Source: Myxococcota bacterium (GTDB lineage Bacteria > Myxococcota_A > UBA796 > CAJQPC01). Taken from it: 32,456 bases of DNA. The stretch covers positions 1 through 32,456 of the forward strand of contig JAKLKE010000024.1 in assembly GCA_023150775.1 (NCBI GenBank), given 5' to 3'. Position numbers and translations under genes: made by a program. The notes beneath the pieces were generated by a model. The model worked only from the letters and a program-made list of their open reading frames with translations, had not been told where the DNA came from and ran no database searches. Every line of letters starts with the position of its first letter. Position 1 is the stretch's first letter. Positions 7,155 through 16,070 of this stretch are shown one piece after another.

Positions 7155-9008
7155 TTGGCCACGATCCACGCCGCTCTCCCTGAAGCCTTCGTCGTGGGCA
7201 CCGCGGGGCACATTGATCACGGCAAGACCTCGTTGGTGCGCGCGCTCACCGGCGTCGAGCTCGACCGTCTGCCTGAAGAGCAGCGCCGGGGCATCACCAT
7301 CGCGCTGGGCTTCACGACCTTGCCCCTGGCCTCGGGGCGCATCGCCTCGTTCATCGACGTGCCGGGGCATGAGCGCCTGGTGCGCACGATGATCGCCGGG
7401 GCCTCGGGCGTAGACGCCGTCGTGCTCTGCGTCTCCGCCGTCGAGGGCGTCATGCCCCAGACCCGGGAGCACCTGGGCATCCTCCGCCTGCTCGGCGTGA
7501 AGACCGGCCTCATCGCGCTCACCATGGCCGATCTGGTGGACGAGGAGCTTTTGGAGCTGGCCATCGACGACGTGCGCGGCGCCGTGGCCGGGACTTTTTT
7601 GGCCGACGCCCCGATGATCCCCACCTCGATCCACGACGGGCGCGGCCTCGACGCCCTGCGCGCCGCCCTGGACGCCTTGCCCGTGGCCCCGCGCCCCCAA
7701 GGAGGGCCGTTCCGCCTGCCCGTGGACCGCGTGTTTGTGCAGCGCGGCTTCGGCGCCATCGTCACCGGCACGGCGCTCTCCGGCGAGGTGAACGAGGGCG
7801 ACGAGCTGCGGGTCTTGCCCGAGGGGGAGACTGAAGGGGTGAAGGTGCGGGTGCGTGGGGTGCAGGTCCACGGCCACAAGGTGAGCCGCAGCCAGGCCGG
7901 GCAACGAACCGCGCTCAACCTGAGCGGCGTGTCCCAAGAGCAGCTCGGGCGCGGGGCGGTGGTGATCGGCGCGGGCGTGGCCCCGGCGTCGATCCTCGAC
8001 TCGACGATCCGCTGGCTGCCCGAGGCCGAGCCGCTGGAGGAGGGCGCCCGGCTGCGCCTGCTCTTGGCCACGGCCGAGGTCATGGCCGTGGTTGAGCCCT
8101 ACGGGGCGCCCATCGAGGGCGGCGAGGAGGGCCTCGCCCAGCTCCGCCTCGCCGAGCCCGTCGTCGCGTTGCCGGGAGACCGCTTCATCCTGCGCCGGGA
8201 GAGCCCGATGATCACCCTCGGCGGCGGCGTCGTGCTCGACCCCTGGGCGCCTCGGGCCCGTCGCCGGGATCACCCCGAGGCCATCGCCGCCCTCACCCGC
8301 CTGCAGGCCGGCGACACCGCCGTGTTTCTGGAGCGCGCCGGGCCGAGCGGCCTGCCGCTCAACGAGGCCACCCGCCGCCTGGGCCACGCCCCCGAGCACC
8401 GCCTCGGCGAGCGCGCCTTCGCCCCCGGCTGGCTACAAGCCCACCACGAGGCGCTCCTCACGCACCTGGAGGAGCATCACCAGAGCTTCCCCTTGTCCCG
8501 TGGGCCCGGGCGCCGCGCCCTGCGTCGGGGCCTGCTCCTCGCCTTGGAGCCCGCGGCCTTCGACGTGTTGATCGAGCGGGCCGTGGCCGCGGGGGATGTG
8601 CGGCTCGACGGCCCGCGCCTGCAGCGGCCAGGCTTCGCGCCGAGCCTCGTCGGGGAGGATCTCGCCGCCTGGACGACCTTGCTCGGCCGCCTCTCCGCCG
8701 CCGGGCTCGGCGCCCTGGAGCCCCGGGAGCTCACCGAGGGCCTGCCCCGGGGTGAGGCGCTGCTCAACCTCTGCTTTGAGGAGGGCCGGGTGGAGACTCT
8801 GGACGGCCGCCCCACCGACAAGGCCGCCTTAGACGGCCTCGTGGCCCAAGTTCGCCAAGTGTTGACCGACGAGGGCCAGCTCACCCCGGCGCGGTTTAAG
8901 GAGCTGACCGGGCTCTCTCGGAAACACGCGATCCCGCTCCTGGAGTGGCTCGACGCCCAGCGCGTCACCCGCCGCGCCGGAGAGCTCCGCCTGCCCTTCG
9001 GGGGCTGA
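7155..9008 (+). CDS. selB: Selenocysteine-specific elongation factor SelB
   Basis: The protein has 617 residues, close to the E. coli SelB length. The start is TTG at 7155 with GGAG nine bases upstream; no better start precedes the P-loop. G1 is GTAGHIDHGKTS (residues 15-26), the switch I region contains RLPEEQRRGITI, and G3 is DVPGHE (68-73). The G4 position reads TMAD (123-126) instead of the usual TKAD/NKxD, so the base-contacting Lys is Met. Domains II-III follow, and the C-terminal winged-helix modules end with the characteristic RFKELTGLSRKHAIPLLEWLD, which binds the SECIS hairpin of selenoprotein mRNAs. It brings Sec-tRNA(Sec) to the ribosome at UGA. selA, selC and selD are not in the window, and no selenoprotein gene was recognised here. 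Confidence 0.96.
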   Translation: MATIHAALPEAFVVGTAGHIDHGKTSLVRALTGVELDRLPEEQRRGITIALGFTTLPLASGRIASFIDVPGHERLVRTMIAGASGVDAVVLCVSAVEGVMPQTREHLGILRLLGVKTGLIALTMADLVDEELLELAIDDVRGAVAGTFLADAPMIPTSIHDGRGLDALRAALDALPVAPRPQGGPFRLPVDRVFVQRGFGAIVTGTALSGEVNEGDELRVLPEGETEGVKVRVRGVQVHGHKVSRSQAGQRTALNLSGVSQEQLGRGAVVIGAGVAPASILDSTIRWLPEAEPLEEGARLRLLLATAEVMAVVEPYGAPIEGGEEGLAQLRLAEPVVALPGDRFILRRESPMITLGGGVVLDPWAPRARRRDHPEAIAALTRLQAGDTAVFLERAGPSGLPLNEATRRLGHAPEHRLGERAFAPGWLQAHHEALLTHLEEHHQSFPLSRGPGRRALRRGLLLALEPAAFDVLIERAVAAGDVRLDGPRLQRPGFAPSLVGEDLAAWTTLLGRLSAAGLGALEPRELTEGLPRGEALLNLCFEEGRVETLDGRPTDKAALDGLVAQVRQVLTDEGQLTPARFKELTGLSRKHAIPLLEWLDAQRVTRRAGELRLPFGG

Positions 9009-9051
9009 GCGAGGCGCAGACCCCTCCTGAGCCCGTGATATCATAGGCAGG

Positions 9052-9067
9052 CCCTCCGCCTGGAGGG
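9052..9067. terminator. Hairpin downstream of selB
   Basis: CCCTCC-GCCT-GGAGGG forms a perfect 6-bp stem 44 bases after the selB stop. There is no T-tract, so a terminator role is only possible. Confidence 0.3.
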
Positions 9068-9159
9068 TGAACGAGCGTCCGCAGAGGCGAGCCGAGGCCG
9101 GGCCAAGAGGGTCCCAACGTCGCCGCATAAAGTCTTGAGCGCCCGGAGGAATCGAGGGA

Positions 9160-10236
9160 ATGCTGGTCAGACTGCTCTTGACGCTGGGGGCCGCGCTCCT
9201 GCTCTTGTGGCCGCAGCGCGCGGACGCCCAAGAGACGACGGGTGTGCTCTATGTCACGGCGACGATTCAGCGCGCCGCGGTGCACATCGACGCCGAGCCC
9301 GTGGGGGAGGTGCCGGTCACCCGCTACCTGCCGCCGGGCACCTACAGCGTGCGGGTCACCGCGGACGGCATGGACCCCTTCGTGCGCCGGGTCGAGGTGA
9401 AGCCGAACCTCACCACCTCGGTCACCGCCGAGCTCTACCCCGGCGGCGGCACCGTCGAGTTCGTCTCGACGCCCTCAGGCGCCTTGGTCACCATCGACGG
9501 CAAAGAGGTCGGCAAGACGCCGATTCGCGTCGCGTCCATCGCTGAAGGCGAGCACAGCTACAGCCTCAGCCTCCTCGGCTTCGAGACCATCGAGGGCACC
9601 CTCACCCAGAGCAAAGGCGGCAACCCCCTCACCCGGCACACCTTGGAGTCATCCCGGGGGCGCTTCGCGGTGACGTCGAAGCCCGCCGGGGCCGAGGTCT
9701 GGCTCGACAGCGCCTTGGTCGGCAAGACCCCGCTCCAGCTCAGCGACGTGCCGCCGGGTCAACACACCGTGCTGCTCGTCTCTTCAGGCTACGCCGCTGT
9801 CGTGCGCCACGTCGACACCAGCGACGGCTCCAAAGGGGAGGTCACGGCCACCCTCTCCGACGCGGGCACCACCTTGAAGGTGAACACCGGCTTTGACGAC
9901 GCCATCGTGCGCATCGACGGCGCCACGGTGTCCCAAGGCCGCGACGCCGAGACGCTCTTGAGCCGAGGCGAATACCTGCTCACCGTCAGCTCCGCCGAGG
10001 GCGGCGGCGAGGTCGCCCAGACCTTGGAGGTGCCCCTCACCGGCACGCTCTTGTACAAGGTCGATTGGAAGGGCGGCCCGGCGCTCGTCGAGCTCGCGCC
10101 TCTGGTGCAGCGCTGGACCTTCTGGGCGGCCCTGGGCGGAGGCGCCGCCGCGGCCAGCGCCGTGAGCCTGGGCGTCGGCCTCGCGCTCCAGCCCGAGCCC
10201 CTCCCTGATGGCGACGTCGTCGTCACTCTGCCTTGA
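9160..10236 (+). CDS. Secreted PEGA-domain repeat protein with C-terminal membrane segment
   Basis: The protein has 358 residues; the ATG is preceded by GGAGGA at good spacing. A signal peptide ends at about ADA-Q (residues 23/24). Three PEGA-type beta domains follow (marked by VHIDAEPVGEVPVTRYLPPG, VTIDGKEVGKTPI and VWLDSALVGKTPL with PPG turns), then a fourth more diverged one (AIVRIDGATVS). Near the end is a hydrophobic Ala/Gly-rich segment (WAALGGGAAAASAVSLGVGLAL). PEGA domains are extracytoplasmic binding or surface-layer-associated modules. The stop is 11 bases before the start of the giant repeat lipoprotein, so the two are probably one operon and may work together at the cell surface. 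Confidence 0.88.
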   Translation: MLVRLLLTLGAALLLLWPQRADAQETTGVLYVTATIQRAAVHIDAEPVGEVPVTRYLPPGTYSVRVTADGMDPFVRRVEVKPNLTTSVTAELYPGGGTVEFVSTPSGALVTIDGKEVGKTPIRVASIAEGEHSYSLSLLGFETIEGTLTQSKGGNPLTRHTLESSRGRFAVTSKPAGAEVWLDSALVGKTPLQLSDVPPGQHTVLLVSSGYAAVVRHVDTSDGSKGEVTATLSDAGTTLKVNTGFDDAIVRIDGATVSQGRDAETLLSRGEYLLTVSSAEGGGEVAQTLEVPLTGTLLYKVDWKGGPALVELAPLVQRWTFWAALGGGAAAASAVSLGVGLALQPEPLPDGDVVVTLP

Positions 10237-10247
10237 GGATCCGCAGG

Positions 10248-13200
10248 ATGCGCCCCAGCAGAAGCCTACTCCCCCTGCTCCTCCTCACCATCGCCTGCAA
10301 AGGAGAGGACGAGGCCCGCACGGCCTTCGTCGTCGAGGTCACCGGCCCCGACGTGGCCGCCGTCCTGGCGGATGAGCAGATCGCCTCCTTGGCCTTGGTG
10401 ATCGACCCCGAGTCCCCCTTTGAGGACGCCGACGGCGGCTATCTCCCCGAGGGTGAGGTCGGCGAGCTGCTGCTCACCAACGCGCTCACCGACGACGACG
10501 ACTTGGAGGCCGTGCTCTTCCAGAGCCTCAGCCTCAGCGGCGCCCGGCTCGACGCCTTGCCCACCTTCGAGCTGCGCGCCGGAGACAACCGCCAGGCGTT
10601 CACGCTCCAGGCTTGGGCGGTCACCGACAGCACGCTCTACGCGCTGTCCGACGTGAGCGCCGAGCTGCTCTTCGTCACCGATACCGTGCAGACCGCGACC
10701 GTCGCCGGGCTCACCCTGCTCGACGAGCCCATCGGCCCCTGCAACGACAGCCTCGACAACGACGAAGACGGCTGGACCGACGCTGAAGACCCGGACTGCA
10801 CGAACGACCTCGGCGACGAGCTCGGCTTCGGCGACGCGTCCTGCAACGACGGCGACGACAACGACGGGGACGGCCTCGTCGACAACGACGACCCCCACTG
10901 CGAAGCCGCCAACGACGAACAAGAGGCCTCGGGCTGCGAAGACGACCTCGACAACGACGGCGACGGCTGGGTGGACTCCGCCGACCCCGACTGCCAAGCC
11001 GGAGACGAAGAGGCCGGCGCCCCCGGCGACGCCGAGTGCGGCGACACCCTCGACAACGACAGCGACGGCCTCACCGACGCCGACGACCCCGACTGTGAGA
11101 GCGGCTTAGACGACGACGAGGCCGCGGAGCCCTGCGAGGACGCGCTCGACAACGACGGCGACGGCTGGATCGACGGCGACGACCCCGACTGCGCCGGCGG
11201 CGGCGACGAAGAGCGCGGCCTCGGCGACACCGAGTGCAACGACGGCCTGGAGAACGACGTCGACGGCCTCATCGACGCGGCCGACCCGAGCTGCGCAGAG
11301 GCGCTGGACGAGACCGAGCTCGACGCCTGCGAAGACGAGCTCGACAACGACGCGGACGGCTGGATCGACCTCGACGACCAGGGCTGCGCCAGCGTTCACG
11401 ACGAGAGCGAGGGCGGCTTCCAGAAGACGACGGAGTGCAGCGACGGCAAAGACAACGACCTCGACGGCTTCATCGACGCCTTCGACGCCGACTGCACCAC
11501 GGCCGCGGACGACACCGAGGCGAGCGACTGCGCCGACACTCTGGACAACGACGGCGACGGCTGGACCGACGCCGCCGACCCCGACTGCAGCGCCGGCACC
11601 GCTGAGGAGGGCTTCGGCGCCACGGCGTGTAACAACCGGGTCGATGACGACGGCGACGGCGACGCGGACGCCGACGACGCCGAGTGTGACGGCGCCTTAG
11701 ACACCGACGAGAGCGACCCCTGCGGCGACGGCCTCGACAACGACGGCGACGGCTGGCTCGACGGCGACGACCCCGACTGCGCCAGCTTCGGCGATGAGCT
11801 GGGCTTCGGCGCCGTGGCCTGCAACGACGGCGCCGACAACGACGGCGACCTGCGCATCGACGCCTTGGACGACGGCTGCGCCACGGCGGCCACCACCTCC
11901 GAGGCCGATGGCTGCGAGGACGGCCTCGACAACGACAGCGACTCTTGGGTAGACGACGACGACCCCGACTGCACGAGCGGCTCCAGCGAGACCGGCGACA
12001 CGTCGATCCAGTGCAACGACGGCGCCGACAACGACAGCGACGGCCTCATCGACGCCGACGACCCGGACTGCCTCGACGCTGAAGACGTCTACGAGGCTGG
12101 CTACGCCTGCGCCGACACCCTCGACAACGACGGCGACGGCTGGATCGACACCGAAGACCCGGCCTGCTCCTCGGCCACGGGCACCAACGAGAGCCCGGCC
12201 ATCTCGGCCTACGACTGCAACGACGGCGCCGACAACGACGGCGACGGCGACATCGACTCCGAGGACGCCGGCTGCGACGACGGCAAAGACAACGACGAGT
12301 CCGACGAGCCGATCACCGGCTGCAACGACCTCCTCGACAACGACGGCGACCTCTGGATCGACGAGGCCGACCCCGACTGCGCGAGCGGTGATGACGAGCT
12401 CGGCTACGGCGCCGCGGAGTGTGACGACGGCGACGACAACGACAGCGACGGCGACATCGACTCCGAAGACGCCGACTGCATCGACGCCTTCGACACCTTA
12501 GAGGGCGAGGCCGACTCGTCCTGTGCCGATGGCGGCGACGACGACGGCGACGGCTGGACGGACGCCGACGACCCCGACTGCACGAGCGGCGACGTGGAGC
12601 TCGGCTTCGGCTTCGCCCACTGCAACGACGGCCTCGACAACGACAGCGACGGCCTCATCGACGTCTTCGACCCCGCCTGCCGCGACGGCCAAGACAACAA
12701 CGAGGTCGATGGCAACTGCCTCGGCGACGGCCTCGACAATGACAAAGACGGCTGGATTGATGACGCCGACCCCGACTGCCTGAACAACGACGACGAGACA
12801 GGCTTCGGCCCCTCGGGCTGCAACGACGGCCGCGACAACGACGGCGACCTGCTCATCGACGCCTTAGACCCAGGCTGCGCCAGCGCCTCAGACAGCGTCG
12901 AGGAGGACAGCGCTGACGACTGCGCCGATGGCGACGACAACGACGGCGACGGCTGGACAGACACCCTCGACCTCGACTGCCTCACCGACGGCGACGAGCT
13001 CGGCCTCGGCGACCGTGCCTGCAACGACGGCCTCGACAACGACGGCGACGGCGACATCGACGGCGACGACGCCTCCTGCAGCGTGCCGTGGTTAGACGAC
13101 GAGGACTACGCTCCGGACGGCCCCTGCGAGAACGGCGGCGACGACGACCTCGACGGTTGGTTTGACGACCAAGACCCAGACTGCGCGGTCTCGGGCCGTG

Positions 13201-15353
13201 AGGTCGGCCTCACCCTGATCGCCTGCAACAACGGCGACGACGACGACAGCGACGGCCTCATCGACGCCGACGACCCCGACTGCGCCAGCGCCGCCGACGA
13301 GGACGAGGCCAGCCTCTCCGCGAGCTGCACGAACGGCGCGGATGACGACGGCGACGCCTGGACCGACGACGCCGACCCCGACTGCGCCGGCGGCGGCGTC
13401 GAGTCGGGCCTCGGCGCCAGCGAGTGTAACAACGGCGGCGACGACGACGGCGACGGCTTTGTAGACGCCGACGACCCCGGCTGCGCCCGCGCTCTGGACA
13501 ACGCCGAGCTCGGCGGCGAGGGCGCGTTGAGCTGTGAGGACGGCCTCGACGGCGACGCGGACGGCTGGATCGACGACGACGACCTCGACTGCCTCGGCGG
13601 CGACGACGAGGGCGGCCTCAACGTCACCGCCTGCAACGACGGCCAAGACAACGACAGCGACGGTGTCATCGACGCCGACGACGCCGGCTGCAGCGCCGCC
13701 TATGACGACGCTGAAGACGACGGCGCCACCTGCGCTGATGGCGTAGATGACGACGGCGACGGCTGGGCGGACGCCTTCGACCCCGACTGCCTGCTCGGCG
13801 ACGAGGAGCTCGGCCTGGGGGACACGGCCTGCAACGACGGCGCCGACAACGACGGCGACGGCGACATCGACGCTGACGACGCCGACTGCGCCGATGGCCT
13901 CGGGCTCAGCGAAGACGCCCCAGCGGGCACCTGCGACGACGGCGTAGACGACGACGGCGACGGCTGGGTGGACGGCGAAGACCCCGACTGCACGATCTAT
14001 GGCGTCGAGCTCGGCCGCTCACCCTTCGCCTGCAACAACGGCGTCGACGACGACGGCGACGGCAAGACCGACGCCGCCGACCCCCACTGCGTCGAGGCCG
14101 CCCAGGCCACCGAGGCCAACCCCGCGGCGGCCTGCGTGAACGGCGCCGACGACGACGGCGACGGCTGGTTTGACCAAGACGACCCCGACTGCCTGCTCGG
14201 CGGCGTGGAGGGCGACGGCCTCGGCGCGGCCTGCGCCGATGGCCTCGACAACGACGGCGACGGCTTCGCCGACGGCGACGACCGCGAGTGCGTGTCCGGC
14301 TTCGACAGCAGCGAAGGCGCCGGGGGCTCCTGCGGCGATGGCCTCGACGACGACGACGACGGCTGGATCGACGGCGACGACCCCGACTGCCTGAGCGACG
14401 GTGAAGAGATCGGCCTCAGCGCCGCGGCGTGTAACGACGGCGCCGACAACGACAGCGACGGCCTCATCGACGCCGCCGACCCCGGCTGCGCCAGCGGGAG
14501 CGACCCCTTGGAGCTCAACGCCGCCGCGAGCTGCAGCGACGGCGCCGACAACGACGGCGACGGCTGGACCGACGGCGCCGACCCCGACTGCGTGCTGGCG
14601 ACGGCGGAGTCCGGGGCCACGGGCGCCGCCGAGTGTAACGACGGCGTCGACAACGACGGCAACGGCCAGCGCGACGCCGCCGACCCCAACTGCGAGAGCG
14701 CCTTCGACAACCTGGAGTCCCCCTTCCGCACCGAGTGCCAAGACGGCCTCGACGGCGACAGCGACGGCTGGACCGACGCCTTGGACCCCGACTGCGGCTG
14801 GGGTGAGGAGGAGGTGAGCTTAGACGCGCTCTTCGCCTGCAATGACGGCGGCGACGACGACGGCGACGGCTTTGTAGACGCCGACGACCCCGGCTGTGCG
14901 TCCGCCTTTGACAGCGACGAGGCGCATGTCGCCGAGTGCGCCGATGGCCTCGACAACGACAGCGACGGCTGGCTCGACCTCGACGACCCCGGCTGCAACG
15001 GCGACGCCACCCAGCTCAGCGAGGTGGACGGCTTCGGCGCGGACGACTGCAACGACGACAGCGACAACGACCGCGACGGCCTCGTCGACGTGGACGACCC
15101 CGGCTGCGACGACGGCTACGACGACGACGAGACCGACCCGCTCACCGAGTGTAACGACGGCCTCGACAACGACAGCGACGGCTGGGCCGATCTCGACGAC
15201 CCGGTCTGTGAGAGCGGCGCCACCAAGCTCGAGGACGACGGCTACGGCGGGGTAACCGCCTGCAACGACGGCTTAGACAACGACCTCGACGGCTTCAAAG
15301 ACGCCGCCGACAAGTCCTGCAAGAACGGCGAAGACAACTCCGAGTCCTCCTGA
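10248..15353 (+). CDS. Giant acidic Cys/Asp-repeat lipoprotein, 46 alternating repeats
   Basis: The protein has 1701 residues. The ATG at 10248 follows a GAGG site and gives a lipoprotein signal peptide (MRPSRSLLPLLLLTIAC). Residues ~20-164 form a non-repeated domain. From Cys165 to the end there are 46 units of about 33 residues of the form C-N-D-G-x-D-N-D-G-D-G-(W or other)-x-D-x-x-D-P-D-C. The DxDxDG core resembles calcium-binding loops of thrombospondin type 3 and EF-hand proteins, and two Cys per unit suggest disulfides. All 23 odd units have Trp after DG, and none of the 23 even units do. It is probably a long, calcium-stiffened surface stalk or adhesin. Related Cys/Asp repeats are common in Myxococcota secreted proteins. 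No C-terminal sorting tag was recognised. Asp bias makes all antisense frames open; these are artefacts. Confidence 0.93.
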   Translation: MRPSRSLLPLLLLTIACKGEDEARTAFVVEVTGPDVAAVLADEQIASLALVIDPESPFEDADGGYLPEGEVGELLLTNALTDDDDLEAVLFQSLSLSGARLDALPTFELRAGDNRQAFTLQAWAVTDSTLYALSDVSAELLFVTDTVQTATVAGLTLLDEPIGPCNDSLDNDEDGWTDAEDPDCTNDLGDELGFGDASCNDGDDNDGDGLVDNDDPHCEAANDEQEASGCEDDLDNDGDGWVDSADPDCQAGDEEAGAPGDAECGDTLDNDSDGLTDADDPDCESGLDDDEAAEPCEDALDNDGDGWIDGDDPDCAGGGDEERGLGDTECNDGLENDVDGLIDAADPSCAEALDETELDACEDELDNDADGWIDLDDQGCASVHDESEGGFQKTTECSDGKDNDLDGFIDAFDADCTTAADDTEASDCADTLDNDGDGWTDAADPDCSAGTAEEGFGATACNNRVDDDGDGDADADDAECDGALDTDESDPCGDGLDNDGDGWLDGDDPDCASFGDELGFGAVACNDGADNDGDLRIDALDDGCATAATTSEADGCEDGLDNDSDSWVDDDDPDCTSGSSETGDTSIQCNDGADNDSDGLIDADDPDCLDAEDVYEAGYACADTLDNDGDGWIDTEDPACSSATGTNESPAISAYDCNDGADNDGDGDIDSEDAGCDDGKDNDESDEPITGCNDLLDNDGDLWIDEADPDCASGDDELGYGAAECDDGDDNDSDGDIDSEDADCIDAFDTLEGEADSSCADGGDDDGDGWTDADDPDCTSGDVELGFGFAHCNDGLDNDSDGLIDVFDPACRDGQDNNEVDGNCLGDGLDNDKDGWIDDADPDCLNNDDETGFGPSGCNDGRDNDGDLLIDALDPGCASASDSVEEDSADDCADGDDNDGDGWTDTLDLDCLTDGDELGLGDRACNDGLDNDGDGDIDGDDASCSVPWLDDEDYAPDGPCENGGDDDLDGWFDDQDPDCAVSGREVGLTLIACNNGDDDDSDGLIDADDPDCASAADEDEASLSASCTNGADDDGDAWTDDADPDCAGGGVESGLGASECNNGGDDDGDGFVDADDPGCARALDNAELGGEGALSCEDGLDGDADGWIDDDDLDCLGGDDEGGLNVTACNDGQDNDSDGVIDADDAGCSAAYDDAEDDGATCADGVDDDGDGWADAFDPDCLLGDEELGLGDTACNDGADNDGDGDIDADDADCADGLGLSEDAPAGTCDDGVDDDGDGWVDGEDPDCTIYGVELGRSPFACNNGVDDDGDGKTDAADPHCVEAAQATEANPAAACVNGADDDGDGWFDQDDPDCLLGGVEGDGLGAACADGLDNDGDGFADGDDRECVSGFDSSEGAGGSCGDGLDDDDDGWIDGDDPDCLSDGEEIGLSAAACNDGADNDSDGLIDAADPGCASGSDPLELNAAASCSDGADNDGDGWTDGADPDCVLATAESGATGAAECNDGVDNDGNGQRDAADPNCESAFDNLESPFRTECQDGLDGDSDGWTDALDPDCGWGEEEVSLDALFACNDGGDDDGDGFVDADDPGCASAFDSDEAHVAECADGLDNDSDGWLDLDDPGCNGDATQLSEVDGFGADDCNDDSDNDRDGLVDVDDPGCDDGYDDDETDPLTECNDGLDNDSDGWADLDDPVCESGATKLEDDGYGGVTACNDGLDNDLDGFKDAADKSCKNGEDNSESS
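10740..15353 (+). repeat. Coding repeat array: 46 units of ~100 bp in 23 two-unit pairs
   Basis: Each unit encodes a CNDGxDNDGDG-type loop. The pair period is about 200 bp. Odd units often end with an ELGFG-like linker (ELGFG, ELGLG, EVGLT). Even units often have an AxDxxE linker. Units are similar but not identical at DNA level, so the array is not recently amplified. Confidence 0.9.
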
Positions 15354-15373
15354 CGGGGGCTCGCCCGCGCTGA

Positions 15374-15400
15374 CGCCGCGCTCAAAAAACTGACGCGGCG
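15374..15400 (+). terminator. Hairpin after the giant lipoprotein gene
   Basis: CGCCGCG (15374-15380) pairs with CGCGGCG (15394-15400) around a 13-nt A-rich loop. A short ATATTTT follows about 9 bases later. It lies 21 bases after the stop; a weak terminator is possible. Confidence 0.4.
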
Positions 15401-15424
15401 CATAGGAATATTTTCTGGCGCCCA

Positions 15425-15440
15425 CCTACCGATCGGTAGG
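15425..15440. promoter_or_regulatory. Palindromic operator 1 for the TetR regulator
   Basis: CCTACCGATCGGTAGG is a perfect 16-bp palindrome in the leader of the tetR gene. The core TACCGWTCGGTA recurs at 15464-15475. Paired palindromes in front of a tetR gene are the usual autoregulatory arrangement. Confidence 0.8.
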
Positions 15441-15463
15441 CAGCTCAATTTGGCTTGGTTACC

Positions 15464-15475
15464 TACCGTTCGGTA
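15464..15475. promoter_or_regulatory. Palindromic operator 2 for the TetR regulator
   Basis: TACCGTTCGGTA, 12 bp with a mismatch only at the centre, lies 37 bases centre-to-centre from operator 1 and 16 bases before the start codon. It probably covers the promoter or transcription start. The promoter itself is unclear: TTGGCT at 15450 followed 17 bases later by GTAAAA is the best but weak candidate. Confidence 0.75.
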
Positions 15476-15491
15476 AAACACCGGAGCGGTG

Positions 15492-16070
15492 ATGGGTGAA
15501 CAAGAAGAGGTCCGCGGGCGGATCATTCGTGAGGCCACGCGGCTCTTCGCCGAGCGTGGTTACGCGGCGACTTCAGTGCGAGAGATCGCTGAGGCCGTCG
15601 GCGTGACCAAACCGACGCTCTACTACCACTTCGGCAGCAAAGACGGCCTGTTCACCGCCTTGGTGAACCACCACCTCGGCTGCTGGCTCGACGTCATCGC
15701 CGGCTGCCTCCAGGCCCCCGCGCCGGTGCTTCACCGCCTGCGCGCCTATGTGGCCGCCTGCTTTCAGCTCCACCTCGACGACCCTATGGTGCTGCGCTTC
15801 TTACACCAGGCCATTCAGCAGGCCGGTCAAGGCGCGCCCCTCGTAGACGCCAAGAAGTTCCACGAGGGTGAGGTCGTGCTGCTCATCGCTTTGCTCCAGG
15901 AGGGGATCGCCCGGGGGGAGGTTCGCCCCCACGATCCCGTCGCTGGCGCGCTCATGTTGCTCGGCGGTGTCCGTATCCGCCTGGGCGCCACCCTTCGTGG
16001 CGGCCCGCCGCTCACCGCGGACACCGCCGACCAAGTTCTGAATCTGCTGCTTCACGGAGTCGCTCCATGA
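15492..16070 (+). CDS. TetR/AcrR-family transcriptional repressor
   Basis: The protein has 192 residues. The ATG at 15492 (GGAG 5 bases upstream) is preferred over the adjacent GTG. The N-terminal TetR DNA-binding domain is classic: IIREATRLFAERGYAATSV, then the helix-turn-helix REIAEAVGVTKPTLYYHFGSKDGLF (about residues 30-54). The remaining ~135 residues are the ligand-binding helical domain. It overlaps the next gene by ATGA and is the first gene of the efflux/hemH operon. Two palindromes in its leader imply autorepression, relieved by an unknown inducer, perhaps a pump substrate. Confidence 0.94.
   Translation: MGEQEEVRGRIIREATRLFAERGYAATSVREIAEAVGVTKPTLYYHFGSKDGLFTALVNHHLGCWLDVIAGCLQAPAPVLHRLRAYVAACFQLHLDDPMVLRFLHQAIQQAGQGAPLVDAKKFHEGEVVLLIALLQEGIARGEVRPHDPVAGALMLLGGVRIRLGATLRGGPPLTADTADQVLNLLLHGVAP

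Noticed and set aside
6534-8399. A 621-codon minus-strand open frame
   Set aside because: Only the last 177 codons (6534-7067) look like a protein; the rest is antisense to selB, with Gly/Arg/Ala/His-rich shadow composition.
9036-9043. TGATATCA palindrome between selB and the PEGA gene as an operator
   Set aside because: Single, short palindrome with no second copy and no regulator gene next to it.
10266-15067. Many long minus-strand open frames (Val/Gly/Ala-rich or Ser/Pro-rich) across the giant lipoprotein
   Set aside because: They are complements of the GAC/GGC-rich repeats; stops are absent because of composition. No ribosome binding sites or folds.
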